Assembly (NCBI RefSeq): GCF_900005765.1
Contig: NC_041691.1
Coordinates: 1,054,001-1,118,000 of the forward strand
Source: Plasmodium relictum
Lineage: Eukaryota; Apicomplexa; Aconoidasida; Haemosporida; Plasmodiidae
Direction: 5' to 3'
Length of the DNA stretch: 64,000 bases
The notes under the pieces are model-generated. The model had not been told where the DNA came from and searched no databases. It saw only the letters and a program-made list of their open reading frames with translations. Positions 1-10,947 of this stretch are shown piece by piece (positions within the stretch are counted from its first letter, which is position 1; every line of letters begins with the position of its first letter). Both the position numbers and the translations under genes were made by a program.

Positions 1-905
1 TTTAATCTTAGCATTTATGAAATAATAATAATATTTTTCTTTTTTGCTATATTAAGAAAATTTAATATACTAGAAAAAATAAAGTTTTAAATATAAAATA
101 GGTAATTAACTATTTTCAAATATATTAGATATTATTATTTTTTTTTTAATTTCTTTTTTATAATTCTATATATGAGAATGTTATATGAGAAATATATAGC
201 ATTAAAAAAAAATATTAACTTTTATTATTCTTATTTTAATAATATTTCATTATAAATTTCTATTTTTGTGTGTAAATATTTCATATATGTATATACATAT
301 ATTTTTAAATGCAAAAGTAAAAAGAAAATTAAAATTTATTTTATACAAATGGAAAATTATAATATTATTACAAGTATAAGTTAATAATTTATATTTTATT
401 TTAATTATTAAAAAGTTATATAAGTATAATTATCACAATTATTATTAAGTCACATTTTTTATTATTTTATATATACATTTTACAATGATAAAGTTTTAAA
501 ATAAATATAAACAATATAGTACAATTAATCGAATATTTTATAAAATTTTTTTAAAGCAATGAAAGGATTAAATATAATAGATACGTTAATGTATCTATAT
601 AAAGACAAAAAAAAAAAAAAAAAAAAAAGGTACATTTTTGCAACAAAAACAAAATTTTATATGATAATAAAATAGTTCAGAATATATATAAAATGAACAT
701 TATTTGATAAAAAAAATAAAATAAAACAACTTAAATTTAAGGGTAATTACAAAAACAACAATTAAAACAAATTTATTAAATATTTCATAGGAAATAAGCT
801 AAAAATTAAATTAATAAAAAAAATATATATATATAATTAAAAATTTTTTTTTTTTTATATAAAATATATAAATTTATATACACACGCATTAGTTTTCATA
901 AAAAT
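1..905. other. Intergenic, 3' side of the helicase gene
   Basis: No convincing coding exon or structured RNA is visible. The stretch is A/T-rich with poly-A near 606-628 and several short TA runs. It probably holds the 3' untranslated region and terminator of the minus-strand helicase gene. Confidence 0.6.
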
Positions 906-3464
906 TTATGCAGTACTTTTCTTTTGCATTTTTTTTTTTTGAAAATTGTGAGTATATTTCAAATTATTAGCTTGAGAAATATCATAATGATGACTGGATA
1001 ATGCTTTGGAATTTTTAAAATATTGAAGAAATTTTTTTAAAAAGCTTGCTATCATCCATTCATCTATTTGATAATAAAATGCAATTAAAATGTGAATATA
1101 CATATAAGTATACTGTAAAATAGATTGTAAAACATCTATCGTTATTTTAAAAGTACTACATATAAAAGAAAAATTATTTTCTTCCAAATACATATATAAT
1201 AAAATAGACATATACAATTTACAGTATTTTCCTTGAAGTGCATTATCATTGAAAAATAATTTTTTTTTGTTATATATATTTTGATTTTTTAAATTTAGCA
1301 TATTTATTATATCGCTATCAAATTTTAATATTTGAAAAATTATATTTCTTGTGTAATTATCAGAAATCATTGATATTAAATTTTTTAAAAATGGCAAGTT
1401 ATAATTAAACGATGTGATGTTTATATTACAAGAAGAACATAAATAACATAAATGAAAATTATTATATAAAAATATTTTTTCAAAACTTTTTATTTCATTT
1501 AATAATTCTATGCCATATGATAACGTGAAGTTACTTATGCATAACGATTTGCAAAAATTAGTTATTTCAAAATTTTTATTTTTTATTTCTATACATTTAT
1601 GTTTCAGTAAATTATTTATTACTTTATGTATTTCTTCCTTTTTTTTGTTATAAAAAAATATTTCTTCTTCTGTTAAATCTTTTATATTTATTTCGAAAAG
1701 TTCTCTATAATTATTCCCTCTTTTTTTTTCTTCTTCATTCAAAAGAGAAATTAATAATTCTTTTTTTTCTTCTCGCTTACTACTTACAACTTCATTATAA
1801 TACAAAGAAAATGATAGCATGTGAATAATATTATTAAAAGATAATTTTTGATAATATAAGCATATAAATTCAATAATGTATTTTTCAAGAGATTCTAAAG
1901 AATTATTCATAGTACTTTTTATATTTGTAAAATCTTGCTTAAAAACTTCTAACAAAGTTTTTTCATGCTCTTTTTCAACTATAATAATTGAGTCTCCTTT
2001 TTTTAATCTAGCAGCGCGACCAATCATTTGTTTATATTGGGTAATAGATAAAAAATGTTGAGCAATAAAAGGGGAAGATATGATAACCCTATCAACTAGT
2101 AAATTTAATCCAACTGATAAAGTTGATGTACAAGTTAATAAAAATAATGTTTTTTCTTTAAAAGATATTTCAAGTAACTTTTTAACAGAGATATTGATGT
2201 CACTATGGTAGTAACAAATTCCATTACTTATTAATTTATTCATTTTATTATATATGTGCTTATCAATAAGAAATATTTTCTCATTTAACTTTTTTCTTTT
2301 TATTTGAGTATCTTCAGAAGTCTTATGATAAGGATTAACATTTAGAAATTTATTTATTATATTAATGTAAAATTCACAATTTTTTTTAGTAGAGCAAAAT
2401 ATCAATGTGTTTAAATTGTTATCTAAACTATGAATAGAAAGACACAATAATGAATGAATTAAACTATTATTTAAAATTTTATTTTTGTTTATTAAGAACG
2501 AATGAATTTTACTTTTTGTATTGAACTGACTAATGCATTTACTTTCATTATTACTATTAGTAGTAATATCATTAATATTATTATTAGTACTGCTATTATT
2601 GTTGTTATTATTATTGTTATTATATAATTTGAAAAAATCATAAGTATTACAAAAATAAGAAAAGTTTTCTTTTTCTTTTTTAAAAATATCATAATTACAT
2701 ATATAGTGCTCTTTTATTTCTTGAGGTCTATATGATGAAATATATATTTTTGCGTTTAACCATTTTTTTAAGATAGGAATATTATTTAACGTTCCACTCA
2801 TACATATAATTTTTATTTTCGCTGAATTTTTATTTAAATATAAAATTTTTGAAATAATATTTTCTATATAAATCCCTCTTGGTTCTTCATTTATTAAATG
2901 AAATTCATCAATTATTACTATATAGCTATTATTACAATTTATTTTTTTTTTATTCATATAGTTATTCAATTTTTCATATGTGCATAAAATTATATTATTA
3001 TCATCCATTTCACTACCTATTTTTATATTGGTATTTTTACATATTTTTTTAAAATAGTCTATTTTTTCATTTATTAAAGAATTTAAAGGTAATAAAAAAA
3101 ATATACATTCTATTTTTTCAACTTCTTCAAAGGCAAAAATTTCAGCTACTAAAGTTTTTCCTCCTGAAGTTGGTGCTACATATATAAAGTTTTCCCCTTT
3201 ATCCCAATCAACTGTTTTTAATTTACTTAAACATTCATCTTGCCATTTATATAATTCATTTATGTTTTCTTTCCGATAATTTTCTAAAACTTCTTTATTT
3301 ATATTATATTTATATAAATTATAATTGTTTTCATAACAATTATTAATCATATAATTATTTGTTTCATTTAGTTTTTTTTTTTTTATTAGTTCAGTTTCAT
3401 TTTTTTTATAATTTCTTTTTCTTTCAATTAAATTTTCGAGATCTGTCATCCAACCTATATTCAT
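906..3464 (-). CDS. HELQ/POLQ-like superfamily 2 DNA helicase
   Basis: Single-exon protein of about 852 residues. It carries the ordered motifs of a Ski2-like SF2 helicase: Walker A APTSGGKT near residue 97, motif II DEFH near 186, motif III SGTLNN shortly after, and motif VI QMIGRAAR near 480. The core most resembles the HELQ/POLQ helicase branch, which unwinds DNA at stalled forks and in strand-exchange repair; a nuclear repair role is inferred. No polymerase domain follows, so it is not full-length POLQ. An Asn run near residue 290 sits between the RecA-like lobes, as is common in Plasmodium. The open frame extends upstream of 3464 without an ATG. The first ATG is at 3464 and a second at 3449, so the start is slightly uncertain. 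The helical C-terminal part is poorly conserved by eye. Confidence 0.85.
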   Translation of the reverse strand: MNIGWMTDLENLIERKRNYKKNETELIKKKKLNETNNYMINNCYENNYNLYKYNINKEVLENYRKENINELYKWQDECLSKLKTVDWDKGENFIYVAPTSGGKTLVAEIFAFEEVEKIECIFFLLPLNSLINEKIDYFKKICKNTNIKIGSEMDDNNIILCTYEKLNNYMNKKKINCNNSYIVIIDEFHLINEEPRGIYIENIISKILYLNKNSAKIKIICMSGTLNNIPILKKWLNAKIYISSYRPQEIKEHYICNYDIFKKEKENFSYFCNTYDFFKLYNNNNNNNNNSSTNNNINDITTNSNNESKCISQFNTKSKIHSFLINKNKILNNSLIHSLLCLSIHSLDNNLNTLIFCSTKKNCEFYINIINKFLNVNPYHKTSEDTQIKRKKLNEKIFLIDKHIYNKMNKLISNGICYYHSDINISVKKLLEISFKEKTLFLLTCTSTLSVGLNLLVDRVIISSPFIAQHFLSITQYKQMIGRAARLKKGDSIIIVEKEHEKTLLEVFKQDFTNIKSTMNNSLESLEKYIIEFICLYYQKLSFNNIIHMLSFSLYYNEVVSSKREEKKELLISLLNEEEKKRGNNYRELFEINIKDLTEEEIFFYNKKKEEIHKVINNLLKHKCIEIKNKNFEITNFCKSLCISNFTLSYGIELLNEIKSFEKIFLYNNFHLCYLCSSCNINITSFNYNLPFLKNLISMISDNYTRNIIFQILKFDSDIINMLNLKNQNIYNKKKLFFNDNALQGKYCKLYMSILLYMYLEENNFSFICSTFKITIDVLQSILQYTYMYIHILIAFYYQIDEWMIASFLKKFLQYFKNSKALSSHHYDISQANNLKYTHNFQKKKMQKKSTA

Positions 3465-3894
3465 TATTATATACACATGTATATATATATATATATATAT
3501 TAAAATAAATTTAAAATTTCATTTTTACAATTACAAAAACAAAAATTAAAAAATATATATTTATGCGAATAATTAATTTTCAAATTAAAATTATATAAAA
3601 CCTTTTTTTTTTTTTATATTTTATTTTAATATTATGTGTAATTTTTTTTTTTTTTTCATTTTTTTTATTAAATGTAATTGAACATATACATTTTAAAAGT
3701 ATAATGTTATTTAATTTCATTGAAGTTTGTAATACTTAAAAGTGTAAGTGAAGAATAATGCATTAGTTTTAAATTAATTTTAAATTCTACTTAATTTTCA
3801 ACAAAAAATATATAACCATAATGCTTTTTTTACAATTCATTGTTTTATGAAAAGAAAAACTTAACATTTTTTTTCTAAGAACAATTACCATATC
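3465..3894. promoter_or_regulatory. Divergent intergenic promoter region
   Basis: This short gap separates the start of the minus-strand helicase from the start of a plus-strand gene, so it should hold both promoters and 5' leaders. A (TA)n run lies at 3480-3500 and poly-T tracts near 3600-3665. I see no specific factor site. Confidence 0.4.
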
Positions 3895-5900
3895 ATGGAT
3901 CGAAAGCAAAATGAAAATTTTAATGAAAAAGGTTACATATATTTAAAAAAAAAAAAAAAAATATAAAAATATAACAAAATTTTGTAATTTCTAACTTATT
4001 TATTTTTTTCTTCTTTTGGTTATTGCTCTTTGTTTTAATATTATTAATTAAAAATATAAAAAATAATAATTAAAAAAAAAAGCTATTTTTACAAAAAGCT
4101 TTTTACTTTTTATAAATACATAAATTTTAATTTAAAAAAAAAAGAGGGAAAACGAATGGATAGTTAATATTCAAATGAAAGATTTCTGTATATAAAAAAA
4201 AAAATATATATATATATATATATCTGTCTATATATATGTAGATATATATATGAAACATTAATAAATTACAACATTTCTATAAAATAGATATAAATTATTG
4301 TTTTTATTTTTTTTTCTATTTGTATATATATATGTATTGCAGAAATTCAAAGTTTTTTTAATGAAATAGACAACTTATTTAATGAAGAAGATAATAATAA
4401 TTCTGTGAAAAAAGAAGATGAATTAAATGAAAAATGTTTTCAATTAATTAAAAAAAAGAAAGATAGTGATAAATTATCTATTCAATCTAAATTAAATTTA
4501 TTCATTGAAGAAGTAGAATTTATCAACAATGTGTTAGATACATATGAAAAAGAAAAAGAAAAAAGTGAAAATGAAAATTTTTTGAAGAAGGATGGAATTA
4601 ATGAATCTGAAGATATTTTAAATGATCTAATTTATTTAGAGTTGGGTTTAAAGGATTCTGAAAATACAAATGAAGTTATTTAAGAAAAAAAAGAAAAAAT
4701 TAAGATATTATAGCTTATATTTAAGTTTTTTTTTTTTTTGCTTTTTATATTATTATAAAATAATCATTTGCTTATTTATTAATTTTTTTTTAGACCAAAA
4801 AGCTATTAATAAAAATTAGTGAAAATTTATATAAAATAAAAAGTAAAGAATTTATTTTAACAATTAAGAAATCGTTAGATATAAGAATAGTATGTATCTT
4901 ATAAAGAAAACAAATTGCCATATTTATATATACTTTTTCTTATTTCCAAATATTGTTATTCTATAGTATAATAAATATGTTTTTATATCATTAAAATGCA
5001 TGTATTTCTACTTTTTAGAATGATTTTCGGAAAAATGAAATTAGTGAAGAATATTTTTCAAAAAAAATAAATGAAATATATTTAGACACAAAGGTAATAA
5101 TGAATAAACTATATATATATATTTTTTATTTTTAGATATAAGTGTATAATAAAAATATGTATACTTTGTAATTTCATATATTATCTAATATCGATTTTCA
5201 TTTCTTATTTTTTAGAATCAGTTAGATCATGAAATAGCTGAAGAAGAAAAAAAATCGAAAGACAATATTATTGAGATTTCAAAAAATATTTTAAAAGATT
5301 CAACAAGCAACTTAGTGGATATGAACTCAGAAAGTAATTTAATTCAATCATTTCCTTTGAAAGAATGTAATAGTAAAATTTATAAAAATGAATGGGACAC
5401 AATAAATACAAATGATAAAATAAAAGAAAAATCAACAAGTAACAATAATTCATATATATATGATAAACAAATAAAATAAGTTAAAAAAAGTAAATAAATA
5501 AAATAAATAAACATATATATATATTTATATACATATATAAATATTATTTATTATATAGATAATAAAAATGCAGATAAAACAGCACATACTAAAAAGAATA
5601 AGAAGGAACAAAAAATAGAATCATCTAACTTTTTTCATAAAAAAAAAGTAAACACATATTTATAATATAAAATAAAATTTTGAATTGTAACCTAATATAT
5701 TTACTTTTTTTATTTTATTTTTTTTATTACAATTTTTTTTTTTGTTTCATTTTATTTGACATTACTATAACTTCATTTGTTGTTTTCCATTATATTTCCA
5801 ATATTTTTTTTTTTTTTTTGTTTAGTTAAAACTAGTAGAGAGATGGAATAAAGTAGCTGAAGAAACAAAATTATTGAATGATTATGATTCTAGTTATTAA
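3895..5900 (+). CDS. Seven-exon Lys/Glu-rich protein, unknown function
   Basis: Exons: 3895-3931, 4343-4674, 4794-4889, 5019-5093, 5216-5438, 5559-5647, 5826-5900. All junctions are GT...AG and the frame is kept throughout, giving 308 residues. The product is hydrophilic, with no signal peptide or membrane segment and with acidic N-terminal clusters (EEDNNN, KKED). It ends with a short conserved-looking element, LVERWNKVAEE. This Trp-containing tail weakly recalls the C-terminus of formin-binding protein 4 (FNBP4), but I would not name it on that. Only exon 2 is visible as a long open frame; the other exons are 37-223 bases and easily missed. Function and location are unknown. Confidence 0.75.
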
Positions 5901-6573
5901 ATTAAATGTTAAAAAAGTTTAAAATAAAATGTATGTACATATTATATTATAATATACAACAGATGCATGCTAACATTAGTTTAGATATTTTTATATAGTT
6001 ATCTATAAATTCTTTAATGTGTATATTTATTCATTTTTGAAATTATTTCTTTATTTGATATATTATAAAAAATTTGTAAAAACTACCTAGTATTACCGTA
6101 TTTTATTTAAAATAATATCAATTTTTTTTTTCATTTCCAAAAAAAAAGAAATAAATTCAAATTATTTTGAAATTTTAGTATTATTTATATATATATATTT
6201 TTATTATAATTATTTTAATTTTTATTTTCTTTTCTCCATTTTTTCCTTTTTATTTTATTTTATTTAATTTTTTTTTTTTTTTTTTGCAGAACTTATATTT
6301 TAATGTTTTAATGCTTTATATAGTTACATAAATATGAAATAAGTTTCCATTTTATTCTATATGTTTTATTTTTAATTTTTTTTTTTTTTACTATTCATTA
6401 AAATTAATAATCTATAATGTATTCATGTAACTGAAACAATATTTTAATTTTCTTTAAGAATTTTAAAAAAGTTTTTATTAATTTTTTTTTTTAATATATA
6501 TTTTTGTTTTTAACATTTATTTTAAGTATTAAACTTATTTTTTTTCATTTTTGTATAATCCGTTGTTAAAAAA
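5901..6573. other. Intergenic between two plus-strand genes
   Basis: A/T-rich spacer with many poly-T tracts. It should hold the 3' end of the upstream seven-exon gene and the promoter and leader of the crotonase-fold gene. No other feature seen. Confidence 0.5.
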
Positions 6574-7752
6574 ATGATAAGAAATATTTTAAACAATGGA
6601 AAAAATAGAAGCATATTAAGCATATTGAAAGAGAAAGAGAAGTGTTATAATATAACAAGATTTAAAAAAAATTTAAATTATTTTCACACAATTAATGAAG
6701 CAGTTGAAAAAGAAGAAAGTAATTGTTTTACTAGACATAAGTATGTTGATTTCTTTAGAGATGAAACTAGAAATATTGGAATAATAACATTTAAAGATAT
6801 GAATGATAAAAAAAATATTTTTCATGAATTTTTAGATGAATTAAAAAATGTGATAGAGCATATAAATAACATATTATCTAATGAAGAAAATAACACTTTT
6901 TATATAAAAGAATTTAAGAATAAGGATAATTATTTGATAAAAAATATAAAAAACAGAATTCCTTATTATGATAATAAGTTAAAAATAATAATTATTAATA
7001 GTGTAATAAATAATAATAACACTTTTCTAAATTCATTAGATTATAATTCTTATTTAAAAAATGATGAAGAAACAAATGTAAATATATCTAATTCCTTTAG
7101 ATATTTATGTAATAATATCCAACACTTACCACTTATAACAATAAGTAATATAAATGGATTATGTTTAAACAGTGGAATTGATTTCATTTTATCTACTGAT
7201 TTTAGAATCTCAAAGCAGGAAAGCAAATTTGGATTTGACAAAACTTATATTGGCTTATTTCCTTATGGTGGTAGCACTCAAAAACTGTTTAGGAATATTC
7301 CTATGAATTATTCAAAATATTTATTATTAACTAATCAAATAATAAACGCCAATGACGCATTAAAAATGAATTTAATTGATATATGTTTGAACAATAATGA
7401 AGAATTTTTCATAGATAATTCTAATGTTTCATTTGAAGATAATTTGTCTAATAAAGAAAAATTTTGTATTTTAAAAGAAAACATAATAAAATATTTTCAA
7501 GATATTTTTAAGCATAAAACACTTCAAATGAAAATAGACGATGATAGTTTTATATTTACTCTATTTTTTTCATTTCAATTTTTATTTATTCCTACATATG
7601 TTTTACAAAATATGAAGTTAAGTATAAATGAAGGGATTTCATTAAACGATGTTAACTCTTACTTAGACTATGATAAAAATATTTTTGAAAGAAATATAAA
7701 TTCTTCTCAACGATTAGATATCTTAAATTATATTAAAAAAAGAAACAAATGA
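6574..7752 (+). CDS. Crotonase-fold protein, HIBCH-like, possibly inactive
   Basis: Single exon, 392 residues, clear ATG. The crotonase signature lies around residues 190-250: NGLCLNSGIDF, then STDFRISKQESKFGF, then IGLFPYGG. This matches the enoyl-CoA hydratase/isomerase superfamily and most resembles 3-hydroxyisobutyryl-CoA hydrolase (HIBCH), which acts in mitochondrial valine breakdown. Length is close to HIBCH. The N-terminus (MIRNILNNGKNRSILSI) is basic with no acidic residue in its first 20, so a mitochondrial transit peptide is plausible. Oddity: the HIBCH pattern PET...FPDVGG appears here as FDKT...FPYGGS. The catalytic Glu and the nearby Asp are therefore replaced and the Gly-rich oxyanion turn is changed. 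A non-catalytic or altered function is possible. Confidence 0.7.
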   Translation: MIRNILNNGKNRSILSILKEKEKCYNITRFKKNLNYFHTINEAVEKEESNCFTRHKYVDFFRDETRNIGIITFKDMNDKKNIFHEFLDELKNVIEHINNILSNEENNTFYIKEFKNKDNYLIKNIKNRIPYYDNKLKIIIINSVINNNNTFLNSLDYNSYLKNDEETNVNISNSFRYLCNNIQHLPLITISNINGLCLNSGIDFILSTDFRISKQESKFGFDKTYIGLFPYGGSTQKLFRNIPMNYSKYLLLTNQIINANDALKMNLIDICLNNNEEFFIDNSNVSFEDNLSNKEKFCILKENIIKYFQDIFKHKTLQMKIDDDSFIFTLFFSFQFLFIPTYVLQNMKLSINEGISLNDVNSYLDYDKNIFERNINSSQRLDILNYIKKRNK

Positions 7753-8712
7753 ATAAATACATTTCCTAATTCAAATAACAATAATTATTCATATAAAGAA
7801 GAGCAAGGAAAAAAAAAAATGTGTACGTGTAAAAAATGTATATATTTATTCATATTAAAAAATAAAAAAAAATTATTCTATTTTTTAAAAAATATGTGGA
7901 CTTTTAAACTAATGTATAAATAAAAAAAAATATTGTAAAAAATTAACAAAATTATTACAATTTTTTTTTTTTTTTTAATTTTTATTACCTAGACTGATTA
8001 TGATTTTTTTCATTTTTTGAAAAAACCTTGCCCGCTAGGAATATAGTTCGAAACACTTTTTTTTATTTTAAAAAAATTTCTTTTTTTTTTTTAAAAGAAT
8101 ATAATCTTTTAAACCATTTTTTTTTTTTTTTTTTGTGAGTTTAAGAAATCAAATATTTAATAAAAATTATATTTTAATTTAATGTAAACTCTTGTAGAAT
8201 GAAAAAAAATATTCCCTCTTTTTTTGGTTTTCCTTAAATATTTCATTTGTAAATCTATTTAGGTTTATTATATATATATATACATTTTTAAATATTATAT
8301 ACAAAATATATATACATGTATATAATTGTTTTAATGATTTATTTAAAAATATTAAGATAATAAAAATAATTTATTATGACAAAAGTAAACACAATTTACT
8401 TAGGGATAAATCAATTTTTTTTCTTAATGTTTAATTTTATTACTATTGTAATGCTTATAAAAAAATATCAAAACATTTTTTTTTTGTCTCTATCCCATGA
8501 AGCATATATATTAACATTAATTTTATTTATAAAAAACTTATAAATAAAATAAAAATATATATGAGATTTAAAAATATAATTTTGTATACCCTTATAAAAA
8601 AAAGAAAAAAGAATTATATATTTGTCTTTTTTCTAAATTTTTAAGGGATATAATTTATTTTAATTATATTTAAAAATTTCTTTTTTTTTTAGAATAAATA
8701 GATATATTTACG

Positions 8713-8755
<43 letters not shown>

Positions 8756-8948
8756 GCATATTTATAATTTTATCTATATGAAAGTATGCTTCTATAAATA
8801 AATACATCACTATTTGCATACAACATAAAAAATTAAAGATATACAAGTACACATATATATATATGTTAATATAAAAAATATAATAAAAAAAAAGGATATA
8901 TCTCTATATATTTAATAAGGAAATATAAAATTTTTATTTTTATTTTTA
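7753..8948. other. Intergenic, A/T-rich, with one small GC-richer island
   Basis: Mostly homopolymer and (TA)n sequence; a long TA run lies near 8718-8752. A less A/T-rich island at 7986-8060 has an inverted repeat CCTAG/CTAGG and a GTTCGAA box followed by poly-T. No tRNA fold could be made from it. No coding exon recognised. Confidence 0.45.
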
Positions 8949-9029
8949 TTTTTTTTCAGTTATATTCCTTGTCATCTTAATTTTATTTCAGTAACACAGA
9001 CCAAGTTTTTTGAGTCATCATTAAAAAAA
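8949..9029 (-). ncRNA. Box C/D snoRNA, predicted 28S rRNA 2'-O-methylation guide
   Basis: On the minus strand the order is: terminal-stem poly-T (+ strand 9022-9029), C box ATGATGA (9015-9021), D' box CTGA (8988-8991), C' box AAGATGA (8972-8978), D box CTGA (8956-8959), then the complementary poly-A stem (8949-8955). All four boxes and the closing stem are present. The stretch before D', CTTGGTCTGTGTT, pairs with AACACGGACCAAG using one G-U pair. I recognise that as a conserved 28S/25S segment, so this likely guides 2'-O-methylation there in the nucleolus. The target of the D guide is unknown. It lies on the same strand as L7a, downstream of it. Confidence 0.85.
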
Positions 9030-9382
9030 TAAAATAATAAAAATAAAAATATACTCCATTAATTTATCAATTTTCTTTATATTAATATATTTTTAATTTT
9101 ACTTATGTACGATCATAAAACGAGAAATTTGAATTAAAAAGTCAAAATTCAAGCTGGAAAATCAAAAAATGTTTTTTTCTAGCAAGGATTTATTTCTACG
9201 ATATTTAAAAAAAAAAAGTATATAGTAGAACTCAAAATCTTGCAGAAATCTTTTACTATTTCTTACTATTATATTTTATAAATTATTTTAAAAGAAAAAA
9301 TAATAAAAAGTTTTATATTATATATTTTATAAATTATTATTATACAGATACATATTTTATGGAATGCTTTTTATAAACTCGT

Positions 9383-9474
9383 AAAAAAAAAAATCAGTTT
9401 TTTTTTTTCATCATTATTTTCTTCAGACCCGAAAGGCTTATAATGAAAAAAATTTTCATCAACTTTTTTTTTTT
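9383..9474 (-). ncRNA. Box C/D snoRNA, predicted 28S rRNA methylation guide
   Basis: Minus-strand order: poly-A stem strand (9464-9474), C box GTTGATGA (9456-9463), D' CTGA (9423-9426), C' AATGATGA (9408-9415), D CTGA (9394-9397), poly-T stem strand (9383-9393). The guide before D', CCTTTCGGGT, complements ACCCGAAAG(G). ACCCGAAAG occurs in a conserved 28S/25S segment I recall. By the D+5 rule the methylated base would be the G of ACCCG, a position methylated in yeast and human rRNA if memory serves (snR39b-type site). The D-side spacer is essentially poly-A, so only one guide looks functional. Confidence 0.83.
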
Positions 9475-10947
9475 AAGAAAAAATTTATATATATTTTTCC
9501 ATTTTGTACAAATGAAAATATAATTTTATTTTGTATTATTTAATAATGTTACATTTTTCACAAAAAAAAAAATAGAAAATAAAAAAAATAAATAAAATTA
9601 TAAAAAAAAAATAAATGTGAATGTAAATATAAAAAAAAATAATAAAAATAAAATAATAAAAATAAAATATATAAATAAAAAAAAAAAATAAAATAAAAAT
9701 AAATTTAAAAAAAAAAAAAATAAATATATGTATATATATAAAAAAAAATATTAAAAAAAAAAAAAAAAAAATAAAATAGCTAGTAGATAAAAAACTAAAA
9801 AAAATGTTATGTCGGTACCTTAACGGAGAAAAACATACAATAAATAAAAAATTTCAATTTTTTTGAAACTTTTTTTTATATTTATCTTTTCGTTTTATTC
9901 ACACGGTGGTTACATAAAAATAATTTAAAAAGCATTAAGAACCACTCAATCTCATGTATGCTGCTAAATATATTTAAATTAAAATCTTAATTTTCTTTGT
10001 TATTTAAAATGTTAAAATTTTTTTTTTCTTATTGTATTTATATATATTATATGTGTATATAAAATATTTAAATTTCATATGAAAATATTTTAATCACTCA
10101 ATAAAAGAGAAGATATTTTTTTTAAAATATGTATATATATTCTTATAAGATGTATTCCTATAATTATAGGTAGTTGTTTTTTTTATTAACATTTATATGT
10201 TTCTTTTTATGAAAAAAAATATTATAAAATTATTTCATTTGAAGAAAATTCATTAATTTGACATACAGAAATTCTTCTATAATGTATTTCCTAATTTAAA
10301 CAATACAACAAATATTATATTTTTTGGATATATGAAAACTCTATATAAATTTTGTTTTTCATAATTTTTTTATCACAAAATAGTTTTTAAGTGTTTCATT
10401 TTAATTAAAAAAATAAGAATACATAAAATGCTTAAAAGCAAATGAAAATTTAAATTTTCATTTCTCTTTAATATAAAAAAAAATTAAAATAATAATATAT
10501 ATATATAGAGAGAGAAAAAAATATATAAATAAAAAAAAAATGCAATATTTTTTCCATTTATTTTTTTTTTTTTTCCTATCAAATTTAAGGTTATTTTCAT
10601 ATATATTATTATTCTACTTATCCTTTTATTTTTTTAAATTAAAATATACTTTTTCTCTCGGCTTACAAAGTATTATATTTTTGGTACGTATTTTACTTTT
10701 CTCTTTTTTTCAAATCAAAAATTGCAAAAAAACAAAAAAAAAAAGAAAATTAGTAAAAATAGATAACATAATTCTCAAGTGTCTTTACATGAAATTTAAT
10801 AATCTACTATATTTAATGCAAATTTTCCTAATAAAGAATTAAAAAGTAAAAAAAATTATATTGAATAATGCTATTATTAAAAAAATATATATATATAAAA
10901 ATATATAAAAAATTAAAATATATTATTCAAATAAAAATGTATTGAAA
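9475..10947. other. Spacer within the snoRNA cluster
   Basis: 9580-9780 is A-rich. At 9801-9965 is a less A/T-rich island with two inverted repeats: ATGTT/AACAT (9804-9808 and 9832-9836) and GTGGTT/AACCAC (9906-9911 and 9940-9945). It could be a further structured RNA, but I could not assign a class. The rest, including a Phe-rich 100-codon open frame at 10540-10842, shows no support for a gene. Confidence 0.4.

Noticed and set aside
8000-8060. Possible tRNA from the GTTCGAA box
   Set aside because: No acceptor, D or anticodon stems can be formed at proper spacing.
10540-10842. 100-codon open frame on the + strand
   Set aside because: Phe/Leu/Lys-rich translation of T- and A-tracts, no conserved feature, and it sits in the spacer of a snoRNA cluster.
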